Assembly (NCBI RefSeq): GCF_905147045.1
Contig: NC_065898.1
Span: forward strand, 5,456,001-5,520,000
DNA length: 64,000 nt
Reading direction: 5' to 3'
Source of the DNA: Nymphalis io
Taxonomy: Eukaryota; Arthropoda; Insecta; Lepidoptera; Nymphalidae
Program-made: the position numbers and the translations under genes
In this document: piece by piece, positions 35,639 through 45,940 of the stretch
Numbering within the stretch: the stretch's first letter is position 1
Layout: each line of letters starts with the position of its first letter
Notes under the pieces: generated by a model
What the model was told of the DNA's origin: nothing
Database searches by the model: none
The model's input: the letters and a program-made list of their open reading frames with translations, nothing else

Positions 35639-36941
35639 TACGAGGCATGGCTTTTAAGTTATGTCGTTTGAAGAAAAAACACAACTAGAACCTTATAGTA
35701 GTTTTTATTGTTTTTCAAAGTATTCACCACGTAGCTTAATACACTTTTCCATTCGCTCAAACCAGTTATTATAACATTTATTTCACTCTAAAGTGGGGGT
35801 GTTCAAAATGGCTGACTTGAAAACGTCGACTGATTCTTCACCGGACTGGAACCTTTGACCACGAAGACTTTTCTTAATTTTAAGAAATGTAAAGAAATCG
35901 TTAGGGCTTAGGTCAGGACTGTATGGAGGATTATTAAGAATTTCTACTTTTTCCTGCTTTAAATAGTCAATCGTTTGACGAGCGCTGTGTGAGCTTGGGT
36001 TGTCGTGGTGCAGGATGATGCGTCGCTTTGAGTTAGATTTTCGAAGTTCGGCGATGACTTGTAGTAAACAAACTGTGGTATACCACTCTGCGTTAACCGT
36101 TCTACGATCTTCAAGTGCAATAGTCGTAACATGGCCGGTATTTCCAACCGGCCATGTTACGGGGCCACGATCTTTTTTGAAGTGCTTTAAGAACGAACAA
36201 CTTTAGTCGGCTTTGGCTCGTCTTGAAAGACCCAGATTGTAGATTGTTGTTTGGAATCGGGATCGTAGGCATAGATCCAAGATTCGTCACCACTTATGAT
36301 GTCGTAGACGTGATTTGACTCTCCTCGGTTGAACCTTTGAAGAGTTTTCTTACACCATCTGACGCGGGCCGCCTTGTGATCGTTGGAAAGCAGATGCGGT
36401 ATCCAACGGCAAACTAGCTTTCTTACACCAAGCGCTTCATGCAAGATCTTCTGAATGGTTGTCCCTGAGATGCCTAATAGAGCCTCTATCTCTCGATACG
36501 TCACATGACGATCTTCGAGAATTAGTTGTCTCACAGCAATGATGTTATCTTCAGTGAAGGCGGATTTTGGGCGTCCTTCGCGAGATTTGTCACTAACACT
36601 AGTATGTTCATGCTGGAATTCTAAATACCAGCGTTCGACAGTTCACAGACATGGGGTTTCATCACTGAACACAGATGTTAGCTCTTCAAAACACTGAAGC
36701 CGTGTCAGGCCTCTTCTAAGGTTGTAGAAAATTATTGCATGAACATTTTCCTTAGAAAGATTCATTTTCGAACGTAACCTGACAGATTCCAATCGACGCT
36801 GTGACTAAACAATAGCATTAATCCTAATACTTTCAACTGTTTTGAGATTCAAAATTTAAACACATTCGAATATAGAACAGTTCCAAATTCAAACTTGCCG
36901 GGAAATATGGAAACGACATAACTTAAAAGGAATGCCTTGTA
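35639..36941 (-). mobile_element. mariner transposon, full length, inactive
   Basis: A 1.3 kb element bounded by terminal inverted repeats of about 30 bp. The left end contains TTTTAAGTTATGTCGTTT (about 35,652-35,669) and the right end its complement (about 36,911-36,928), with only three mismatches across the repeats. TA dinucleotides flank both ends (35,637-35,638 and 36,942-36,943), as expected for a Tc1/mariner insertion. It encodes one transposase on the minus strand, described separately, which is broken. Both ends are intact, so the copy could still be moved by a related active transposase. Confidence 0.93.
35705..36765 (-). pseudogene. mariner transposase, broken
   Basis: A DD34D transposase would cut and paste the element. 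The frame starts at the ATG at 36,765 with MNLSKENVHAI, followed by a helix-turn-helix region (VTYREIEALLGISGTTIQ). The catalytic residues are visible: D in GDESWIYAYD, D in ILHHDN (near 36,001), and D in YSPDLSPND, with 34 residues between the last two. It ends in GEYFEKQ at 35,705, the expected terminus. Breaks: an in-frame TGA near 36,643, a TAA just after KVVRS near 36,188, a frameshift caused by an inverted duplication at 36,126-36,162, and a TGA where a Trp is expected near the C terminus. No functional protein can be made. Confidence 0.92.
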
Positions 36942-36995
36942 TACCAATCTGACATCAATAAATATTAATTATTAGGCCATAGAGCTAGATCATAG

Positions 36996-37068
36996 AATCA
37001 AGATGGCTCTGCTTATAGAACAAAGGAATTTCAACTGAAGATTACAAGTTCAAATCCGACAGTGAAAT
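36996..37068 (+). repeat. SINE-B head, decayed
   Basis: AAGATGGCTCTGCTTATAGA, then TTCAACTGAAGATTACAAG and TTCAAATCCGACAG parallel the SINE-B tRNA-like head. Nothing of the body can be recognised. Confidence 0.5.
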
Positions 37069-37299
37069 GTGTTCTCAAGTGAGAGAGAGTATATAGTACT
37101 TAAAAGAAGTATATAATATACACTGTTGCCGATATAAGTAATGTTTGGTTGACTTATTTTTGAATAAGACAATAATTGAGCGTAAGACAAGTAATCAATA
37201 GCTTGTGTTTCAATACAATCGATTGGAACGCATGAAAACAGTAGAGCTATTCAGTAAAATGCCAGAAAGTACAATTTTTACAATAATAATAAAAAAACA

Positions 37300-37425
37300 T
37301 TTACGGCCTTAGTTAAACAATGCAGTGTCTTTTTCTTTCGAATGTCAAATCAATAATGACAGAAAGAGCGAAATAAGTGTTTAACTAAACATCAACTAAG
37401 TAACCTTAATAAGTAAGGCCGTAAA
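37300..37425. mobile_element. MITE, 126 bp, intact termini
   Basis: The ends are perfect inverted repeats: TTTACGGCCTTA at the left and TAAGGCCGTAAA at the right. The interior includes AATGTCAAATCAATAATGAC, shared with the older copy at 15,818-15,927. No coding sequence. The element is non-autonomous; the mobilising superfamily cannot be fixed, because no clear target-site duplication is visible. Confidence 0.8.
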
Positions 37426-38224
37426 GATTACAGCTATCAAAACCACCATAAGTCAGTTTTCAACATTTCATTGGTGAGAAACAAATTGAGTCCTTATATA
37501 ATAGCACTATAGATGGATCACAGAATGAACGAATAAAATGAAATTCTTATGAAATTCATGGGTTAGGTCTTGTATATTATGTATAACGAAAACTTTATAC
37601 TTAGCAGATGTGGCAGCTTTATAACGAATAGTATTATAAACATGAAATAAATTAGATAAAAGAAAATACTAAGTGATTTATGATGTACTCCTTATCTTTG
37701 TAAATTTGAAGACATATTTCAACGAACAAACTTTTACGAATATCATGGTATAAAAATATAAAGAAATTCTAATAACTAATTATCAATTCAGTAGTGACTC
37801 CCATGCAGCATATTTATCAGTAAAATACAAATCATCTACACAAAGTCACGAAAATATTTTTGTTTCATGTATTTGTACGTTTAAATTTTCGTACGAAGCT
37901 TTTTTTTTATAAACTAACCGTGAATGTAAATACACAATGTCCATACATCCAAACTAACCCGCCTATCGAGCGACCTGTTCCGATCGGTCTCACATCAATG
38001 CATCGAGTTTTCATTTTTAATCATCGACATCGGCCAACCGCGAATTTCCCGGAGTTACGAAAAAATCAATAGAGAAAAATACTTTTAAAATGACTTAATT
38101 ATTTAAATTCGATGAGACAGTAAATAAGCATTTGTATTATAATATTATAAATGCCTGAAAGTATTACTATGTCGGCTAGATGTGACGGCATGTTCTAACT
38201 TAAGTATGATTAAGTGTTAAGATG
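37426..38224. other. AT-rich stretch with no recognised feature
   Basis: No gene or named repeat found. A 70 aa frame at 37,860-38,072 has no family resemblance. Confidence 0.4.
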
Positions 38225-38227
38225 CTT

Positions 38228-38352
38228 CATTAGAGTTTATAATTCATCTCGTGCTCAGCGGTGACGAAAAGCATCATGGAGAAACCTGTATGTGTAAATG
38301 TCGTGCCCAACACGAGAGCCATTACCCACCACCGGGCCATATTTTACAGGCT
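38228..38352 (+). repeat. SINE-B middle fragment, decayed
   Basis: TTATAATTCATCTCGTGCTC, GCGGTGACGAAAAGCATCAT and GGAGAAACCTGTATGTGT match the SINE-B core. The 3' end is poorly preserved (CAGGCTGCT). Confidence 0.6.
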
Positions 38353-38355
38353 GCT

Positions 38356-39536
38356 AAATTTACACAGGACATAAGTAATTATATTTCTAAACTATTTTAG
38401 TTAATAATTTATTAATAATTCCTTCTTCACTCGAAAAAACTTAGTATTAATAAAATGTTTCTTTACTAGTTTCTTTTACGTAAAATAAAAATACGAAGGA
38501 GACGAATCGAAAAAATGTTCAGACAACTGTAAGATCCGTAAGTCATCAAATTTAAATTACATAAAAAAAAAAACAAAAATGTGTGTGAATAAAGAAAAAA
38601 CAGTGTATATAAAGATATTATAAATTAATACTTAATTAAAAGCTTACCAAGTTTATATCAGAAAAAGAAATACAGTTTCAAAACATCACAGGTGAACATA
38701 TCACCTCCTAATCTAGCATTTTTTTCACACATCTACGTCGGCTTAAATGTAGACAATCGATAAAATGCAAGGGAATAACAATTTTCAAATGTTTTAAAAA
38801 GGAATAAGAAATCAAAAGGAAATGTGAAACTATTTATATTAAAAAAAATTAAAAACGTTGCTTGTCAAATTGTTGCCAGCACTTTTCAATGGTTAATATA
38901 CATTATTAAACTCATGTTAGATAAACTTTTCTTATACATTGTTGCTTAAAAATCATTTGATATTGAAAAGTATATATATAGTATATTGAAAAGAAAAGTA
39001 TTTAAGCCATTACTCATGTTTTAAAGTCATAATTCACTTTTTAAAGGAGTATAGCCAAATTCGCAGCAAGTATACAGTACTTTAGTGAATGTGCAAAGAC
39101 AGGTGTAAGATCTTTTCCCTCACTGTACCACCCTGGATTGAAACCGAGAGATTTGCAGCTTTAAATCCTTTTTCTTAAGGTCGAATTCGAGCGATGATTG
39201 ATTTAATGTTCCTATTTCGCTTATTAAGACATAGGATTGTTGGTAAGTTTCAATTTGCAACGATACATTTATATTAGAATCAAGAATAATTACTGAATTA
39301 AATAAGATTTTTTTTTAAACTTAAACCAATGTTTTACATCTGAACATCAATCTCAAACATCATTCATTCAATTCATCATTAATGTGATAATGAAAAGATT
39401 GTCCTCTGAAATATTTACCGACTTTTGAATATGGGCCCAATATTCGTTAAAAGTGAAACATAGGAAATGAACTTCAACAGATCGAAAGAGATTTTGTGGA
39501 GTTGTGAAACAAGACCCAATTCCTCGTCCTTAAAAT
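38356..39536. other. AT-rich stretch with no recognised feature
   Basis: No gene or named repeat found. Confidence 0.4.
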
Positions 39537-39576
39537 ATAAGAGCCTTTCCCCAGCAGTGGGATATTAACTGGCTGT
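39537..39576 (+). repeat. SINE-B, extreme 3' end
   Basis: GCCTTTCCCCAGCAGTGGGA followed by TATTAACTGGCTGTTG matches the last 40 bp of SINE-B. A severely 5'-truncated copy. Confidence 0.65.
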
Positions 39577-39577
39577 T

Positions 39578-40309
39578 GAATTGTCAATATGATATGTTAC
39601 CACGTCTTGCCTACGTGACAAATCGTAAAACAAACAATTTGTTCCGATGAAATTTTGCACTTACTTAACATCCAACAATTTCTAATTTGCAAAAATACAA
39701 AAACGAATTAAGAACTTCCCCGCGAAATTAAAAAAGTTAAAATGAAAACTTTTAAGGACTCTTTTTTAAAAGCGTTGAAAAAGTTAAAACATGGTAATAT
39801 AAAACTTTTTACTTAAGTTAGTCTTGTTGTTTCGAAAAAAAAAAAACTGTCACAAGATACTGTTTTATTATTATGTATATTTATTATTCTGCGAATTGAA
39901 AATTTAGTTTAAATTATCAGGTAGGTGAAAACCAATGTCGGAGACATTTCAATAATCAGCCACTGATTGGCGTAGCATTTGTGCATCCAATATATTTATT
40001 ACTATCGCTCTTTTCAGTGTAGTCCTTATATATTTTGTTTGTTTATAGTATATCATTATTGTAATATATGATTGAATTTGAATCCAAGTAATCGTTGCTA
40101 ATGTTATAAATGCGAATCCCACTGTCAATTATATTTAAGTGTCAATTGACATGATTGTGATCTTTTTAATAATTGAAATATTTTTATGAATTTATATATA
40201 AGTTTGTGGGGATTGATTTAAGAGATATTGCTTCTAAGCTTTACTAACTAAAAATAAATAAATTAACTCTTAGTTAACTCATTCTCATTCTCAGGGGGCA
40301 TTCTCACCA
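39578..40309. other. AT-rich stretch with no recognised feature
   Basis: No gene or named repeat found. Confidence 0.4.
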
Positions 40310-40446
40310 TTAATTTGAGACTTGGAGTTTACCTTTTCTCACGATGTTTTCCTTCACTGCCAAGTACGAGATAAATTGGTGCTCGGATTTGAACTCGATA
40401 GCATTGGTTAAGTTTCTCGTCTTCTAACTACTGTACCATCACAGCT
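40310..40446 (-). repeat. SINE-B, 5' half, diverged
   Basis: On the minus strand: head (complement of CTAACTACTGTACCATCACA), a B-box-like complement of GGATTTGAACTCGATAGC, and core (complement of TCACGATGTTTTCCTTCACT). The 3' third is not recognisable. Confidence 0.72.
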
Positions 40447-41952
40447 CATTTACAGACTACACCTTAAAATGATGCTCGACTTATAACAATTTAAAATGTC
40501 ATCACAAGCTTAAACAAAATTTCAAGCAATTTATTTTTCATTTTAACCACTTTAGTGTTAAAGCGAATAAATTTATTTCAATCAACATAAATACCTACAG
40601 CATTTACGTCAAAGTCTAAGATATTGCTTGGTCGGCTGCAAACAAGCTTCATTATATGAGTTTTCTGTAGGAAATGGCGGTAGCAATAACCGCGTTATAG
40701 CGTAATATTCCTTAACAAGTATCCTCTATGTGTTAAAATGAAATATTGTTTAAAAGTGACATAACCTTTGAATAGAACTGAACATAAAACTGAAAAGAAA
40801 GATAGTCATCGTTATTATTATTATACCTACTTATCATAATATGAAGTTGCAAGTAGTTTAAATAAAAAACAAAATACTTATGATACGATTGAACTTTTTA
40901 TCCAATTATTCCATGTTTTTATAGTCATATCAATTACTCAATTCATAAACTATCATTGAAATATTGTGTTAAAAAGCCATTAACAATGACATAAGACAAA
41001 AATGTAATTTTATTTTCACTATATACGACAACACAAACATTTGATTTTGTATTGGAGCCGAGTGATATTGTAAGCTACAAGCCATTGGTATTATTGTTAC
41101 AATATTAAGATACAACAATAAGTTGCGAAGTAGGGTGCGTTAGAAAAAATCTAACACAATGCACTTACTATACCCGAAAAATAGACGAATAGACCCAGGT
41201 AAAAATTCTAAATCGCACTGACGAAATTTTTCAAAATTCTAGTATATATACTAAATTAATGGCAATAATACGGGGCGTCCGTTTCTTCGCGTTAACCAGT
41301 TGAACGGAGCTGGTAAAAGTCCGTCTTATAGTATAATTATAATAATAGGGTTTATTATCCCGCTTCTTTGACCTCCCAATTCACCTACCTCTATGGATGA
41401 CGATCGGCACTTTGGCACTGAGTGCGTGTCAGAAGTCTCAACACCAACGATGAAGAACATTTTGACGCCCTTTTAATATTAGACATGTGAATTCCCAAAG
41501 TATCTATCAGTCTCATGTGTATCAATCTAATTTTAACACGCATACAACTAATTTGTTTGTTTTTAGCTTACAATAAATAATAAAAACTTAAAACTTCAGC
41601 CGTCATAAAAATAAAACTTAAATACCTATACACTTACTTAGAGACTATATTCTCAAATTACAAATATGATTAGTAATCTAAATAAAAACAAAATTATGTG
41701 AGAAAGAAGGATAGATTGAGGGAATAAAAAGTATACCTGTGCTTTCGACCATATTTGTTTACTACAATCCATATTTATATCCTGCACGGTTTGCCAGAAC
41801 TCATTTGGATATCATCATCGTCATTATATTTACTAACAATAGTCTTTTTAATAAAACTATAAAACTACAGCTTTTACAGCAATTTGAATTAAGAACACTC
41901 GCTGTTGTAATAAATTAAAAACTAATTTTTTTTCAGTAAATTATGACATTCA
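40447..41952. other. AT-rich stretch with no recognised feature
   Basis: No gene or named repeat found. A slightly GC-richer patch at about 41,268-41,320 and 41,370-41,470 is unexplained. Confidence 0.4.
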
Positions 41953-42840
41953 ATGACTTTCAATAACTTTTAAGAATTACTCATTAAGAATAAGATGTAA
42001 CGGATATTGATACCTAGTTGAGTAATTTTAAGTCAATGATAATATATAAATTATAGGTATTCCATAAATATTACATAAAATAATACAAATAAATTCAAAA
42101 TAAATTTTACAAGTAGTTTCTTACAGGCTTTTTTGAATCGTCATTTTACAGCATTAAGTAATAATAATAATAAGTATAAATAAAGCTTTCAAAAGTTTTA
42201 GGTTCTTCTGAAAAGAATCGAGATATATGCATTTACCATATTATATTTTATTTATTATTTATTTACATTAATATTTTGTAAATCAACAAACTTTTAAAAT
42301 AAACAAATAAATATATTTGACGGCGCCTGCACCGCCGTGCGCAGCTGGCAAGAAATCTATAAACAACACGTGCACCGCTCACGCCGCCTAGCGCATCGTT
42401 CGATATTACTCTATTACTCGAGTCGTTGTGATCACTACAAAGAGACTGGAGCAACGGCGGCAAAGGTCCCCTCCGACTACGTCCTGAACCGAGGTGCGAT
42501 CTCGTATTATTCAAGTACTCGGCCCAACGCCCGGTGACGCTGTAAAGGCCAACAGCATACACTCATTCAGAAAAAAAAAGGCGGCTGAGGCAGTCTTGGC
42601 TCTGGCGTGGCACGATGCACTTGTTGTTTTGCTAGTAGCTTATCCTAGACACTGGATAATTAATTTGTGCAAACGAATTAATTATTATTCCTAACTTTAA
42701 ATTTGTCTTAGTACCTACAGTTTATAGTTGATAGCTATCTTGGACTTATTTTATAATCATATCTGCTTCTTTCATTCACTATGTCCGACCCATTTCCTAC
42801 ATATATATATATATATATAAAATCTCATACATCTCAGATA
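41953..42840 (+). repeat. Diverged upstream copy of part of the array unit
   Basis: Positions 41,953-42,317 match the end of the array unit (46,167-46,670). They share CATTTTACAGCATTAAGTA, AAAGCTTTCAAAAGTTTTAG, TCTGAAAAGAATCGAGATAT and AAATCAACAAACTT. An internal stretch of roughly 130 bp present in the array is missing here. The match resumes at about 42,804-42,840 (ATAAAATCTCATACATCTC) after an inserted block. The divergence is much greater than between array units, so this is an older partial duplicate or the ancestral neighbour. Confidence 0.85.
42318..42803. other. GC-richer insert within the diverged unit copy
   Basis: About 0.48 kb, with no counterpart in the array units, splits the homologous sequence at an AT-rich point. 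The first 250 bp are GC-rich (GACGGCGCCTGCACCGCCG, GACTGGAGCAACGGCGGC). Overlapping frames on both strands (99 aa minus at 42,263-42,562; 66 aa plus at 42,337-42,537 and 42,494-42,694) have no family that I recognise. An inserted transposon fragment or processed transcript is possible. Confidence 0.5.
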
Positions 42841-42845
42841 AAATT

Positions 42846-43253
42846 AAATTAAATTACCTAACCTAAATAATTGTAAAAGAATATTTTATAAAAATATGAC
42901 AAATTTTAACTATGATTGTGAGTATTCAATAAAACATTAAAACAATTCCGAATCACGCTATCGAAGTTTTACACTCGTGCTCTATAATTACAACCCGTTT
43001 CAAGTGGTACATAGAGAGGATCGTTTCTACATAGTAAGCCGGTATGTGATTGGGTCGGTTTAACTCGACTGCTGTATCGGGATCATCTTTGCTGTTGGTC
43101 ATCACGTATAGTGTCACCAGGCACTAACATATACTACTGTGTTAAATTTATCTGAAACTACACAATTTATATATTTAATACAATACAGGAGATACAGTCT
43201 TGAAAATATTACTACTAGTGTAGGAAATTTGTCTGTCCCACTCTCTTATTTCA
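42846..43253. other. AT-rich stretch with no recognised feature
   Basis: No gene or named repeat found. Confidence 0.4.
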
Positions 43254-43345
43254 ATTTTAGGCGGACGGGCAAATGTCTACCTGATGGTAAGTGATCAACG
43301 CTGCACATAGACAAAGGCGCTACAAGTAATATTAAAGAATATAGT
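43254..43345 (-). repeat. Retroposon 3' end related to SINE-C
   Basis: GGCGGACGGGCAAATGTCTA and CCTGATGGTAAGTGATCAAC read on the minus strand as the terminal part shared by SINE-C-like retroposons. Confidence 0.6.
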
Positions 43346-43467
43346 GCAAAGTGCTTATATATAAATTCATATAGAATTATATAAAGAAAATAATAATAAG
43401 TTATTCATTTGTCTTTTTAGTAAAAATGCTTGCAGAAATCTGATTGACGATAAAATAATGCATGGGA

Positions 43468-43565
43468 TGTGCAAGCTAGTCTAGACGTATAGTACCTACC
43501 TAGGTAGGTACTACCTACTTATCAGATATTCTACCGCAAAATAGCAGTTCTTGGTATTGTTGTGT
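43468..43565 (+). repeat. SINE-C, 5' fragment with palindromic junction
   Basis: TGTGCAAGCTAGTCT (head) is followed by a perfect 22 bp palindrome at 43,491-43,512. After it come CTACCTACTTATCAGATATT and AGCAGTTCTTGGTATTGTTG in family order. The palindrome is centred on the family's GTAGGTACC block. Confidence 0.75.
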
Positions 43566-43585
43566 ATAAAAAAAGGATTAATAAA

Positions 43586-43618
43586 AAAATATCTTGTATA
43601 AGATATACAAGATATTTT
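43586..43618. other. Perfect hairpin, 14 bp arms
   Basis: AAAATATCTTGTAT (43,586-43,599) is the exact reverse complement of ATACAAGATATTTT (43,605-43,618), with a 5 bp loop AAGAT. It is not followed by a T run and has no adjacent gene, so I assign no function. Confidence 0.8.
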
Positions 43619-43736
43619 ATCTAAAATAAATAGTATTAAGTTCTGATATCACTTTGAATTACTATAATGTTATTATATACTGAATTATATTTGTATGTTT
43701 ACATAATATGTATGAAAAAGGCTCAAATACTTTTCA

Positions 43737-43900
43737 GCTAACTCCACCATGCTACTCCAATGGGATTTACACATACATATTTCTAATTTGCCAAAAACGG
43801 ACGAATTCATTAAAAATGAATACATGAAAACTCCACGATACCTGGATTACCTGGATTTGAATCAGGTAAATATCGTTTTGTTCTCTTAAGATTCACGTGT
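43737..43900 (-). repeat. SINE-B, very decayed
   Basis: CTCCACCATGCTACTCCAAT and TTAAGATTCACGTGTTTAA, with GGATTTGAATCAGG between them, give the minus-strand order of SINE-B. Much of the core is lost. Confidence 0.6.
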
Positions 43901-44210
43901 TTAATCGACTTGAGACCAATTCGTTCTGGAAACAATGACACTCCAATATATTTCAATGCACCACAAACTATGGAATCTAGTGTCTCCTTGTGGCTGAAGT
44001 ATAATAGCACTGATCAGTCACATTAACTGAAAAACTAACTTGTTTTCATACTTAAAATTAAATTTAGCGATAGTATAATTCCTGATTAAATATGTGTATA
44101 TAAACTATTTTAAAGTTTATTTAATATGAAATAATATGAATTAAATGACCATATCTCATTAAATTCCCTTAATCACTGATCAATCACTGATGTGATTAAA
44201 ATGGATAAGT

Positions 44211-44516
44211 CAGCCTCGTTGGTCTAGTGGCTTGATGTAAGGCAGCAGACTTGGAGGTCCTGGATTCAATTCTCATTAGCAGCCCGGAGTCCGGAAGTTG
44301 AAAGTGTGTACACTCCCGTGCCTCGGAAATCGCGTAAAGCCGTTGGTCCTGCACCTGAACTCTTTCCGGTCGCGTCGGATTGCCGTCCCATCAGATTATG
44401 AGAGTTAGGGAATAGAGAGTGCACCTGTGTTTGCGCACACACTTGTACACTATAATATCTCCTGCGTAGTTGGCTGATTTCTCTTGAGAATGGCTGCCGT
44501 AGCCGAAATCGGTCTG
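44211..44516 (+). repeat. SINE-A, full length, at the left edge of the array
   Basis: Complete order: CAGCCTCGTTGGTCTAGTGG, GGAGGTCCTGGATTCAATTC, GCCCGGAGTCCGGAAGTTG, CTCTTTCCGGTCGCGTCGG, GAGAGTGCACCTGTGTTTGC and CCGTAGCCGAAATCGGTCTG. It ends directly against the first array unit. Confidence 0.88.
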
Positions 44517-45511
44517 TAAAAACGGTTAAAAAATCTTTTCACTTACGATTAATGTCTTCTTTGTTATGTAAACATAATTCTCAAAGTTCCGATCATAACT
44601 CCGAATACATGAAATAAGCTTCAGGTCGAATTAAATTAAGCATATTTAACGTAAAAACATATTATCACGTACAATGCTTGTTGATATAGAAACGACTATC
44701 GTTTGGCACTTCCAGTTAATATTATTTTATGTATCTACCCTCAAACAAAAAAGTAGAATTTATTTTATAATATTTCACTTGTAATAACTGTTATTAGCAA
44801 AAAATACTATTGTATAAATATTATACAAAAGTATTTTAAATAAAACCGAAAATATATATATTTGCATACTATTAATTTTTTAGTATTTATTGACAAAATC
44901 CTAAATCGCGCTATTATTGTTTTGTCATTTGTTACATATTAGAATTGTATGTTTCTTACCTATTAGTGGGGGTCCTGGTATCCTCGGTAAGTCGTATATC
45001 TGTGTTAAAACGTAGATACGACATGAGATGATTTCACTTTGACCAAGTCATGAAAAAAAGTTGGGATCATTTCAACCGCAGGGGCCAATTTGACACCTTT
45101 TTTAATTAATTCACTATACTACAACTTTTTTTTCTAATTCCTTAGGAATTTCATAGGATTTCCTAGAAATAATTCATTTACGTTATATATGCATGCAATA
45201 TGTTATGTATTTTATACAAGATTAAAACTTTGAAAGCAGTTTCTAAACAAAGGTCGCATAGCAAAACTTTAGCCATTGATATCGAGCAACGGACGAATTA
45301 AACGAGAAATTATTGTGTTCCAAAAATTATATTCATACATAAATATCTATAATGTATATTAATGTATATCATACTTTATAAACATAATAACAGTGTATAT
45401 TTAAACTGCAAAACCTGAATCTGCTTCTTGGGGTAAAATTTTAGAGTACATTCCAATGAAATATAAATGAAATAAAAGGTTGATTGATATCTAGGTCGTA
45501 GATTTTCGGTT

Positions 45512-45643
45512 TCCTAACGCCTATTCAGCGCCAAGCAAGAAATTGTAAATACAAATTGAACACATTAAAATTCAATTTTACCGACTTAAACCCAGTCTTC
45601 GGTAAGGATTCCCATATTCTACACACTGGACCATCACGGCTCG
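45512..45643 (-). repeat. Decayed SINE-B inside array unit 1
   Basis: On the minus strand: GCCAAGCAAGAAATTGTAAA (core), ACTTAAACCCAGTCTTCGGT (B-box region) and ACACTGGACCATCACGGCTC (head) match SINE-B. The same remnant recurs at the same place in units 2 to 4. Confidence 0.7.
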
Positions 45644-45880
45644 CCATTATAATCTTACGAATATAATCACACGTGCCGTTTGTCTTCCAAGTTTCATTAT
45701 TACTTTTCGCGCGTGTTTATTGATATTACCTCAAACCAATTGTCGTCATTTATGTTATTATCTATACTATTGTATTAAGTATTCATTCTTCGTTCCCACG
45801 TTTGTCGCTTATCTATATTCTCATGTTGATAATTTTTTTTCTCTCATCTTGAATTAGGTGATAATGTTTAATTCATGTAT

Positions 45881-45940
45881 TGCTATGGTGGATATAAAGG
45901 CCACATTCTGAGGTTGTGGGTTCAAATCCCACCGAACCCA
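45881..45940 (+). repeat. tRNA-like SINE head in unit 1
   Basis: TATGGTGGATATAAAGGCC, then GAGGTTGTGGGTTCAAATCC and a complementary CACCGAACCCA form a T-arm-like hairpin with a good RNA polymerase III B-box. The D-arm and anticodon arm do not fold convincingly, so this is a tRNA-derived repeat and not a tRNA gene. A GC-rich block follows (46,010-46,080, with GAGCTCGCCGGTGTCCAAGG). It is probably the SINE body, of a family not seen elsewhere in the window. Confidence 0.6.

Noticed and set aside
35959..36293. Overlapping short frames within the mariner
   Set aside because: They arise from frames shifted by the inverted duplication and the stop codons in the transposase; they are not separate genes.
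45881..45940. A possible functional tRNA gene
   Set aside because: Only the T-arm and B-box are convincing. No acceptor stem or anticodon arm can be folded, and it is followed by SINE-like sequence.
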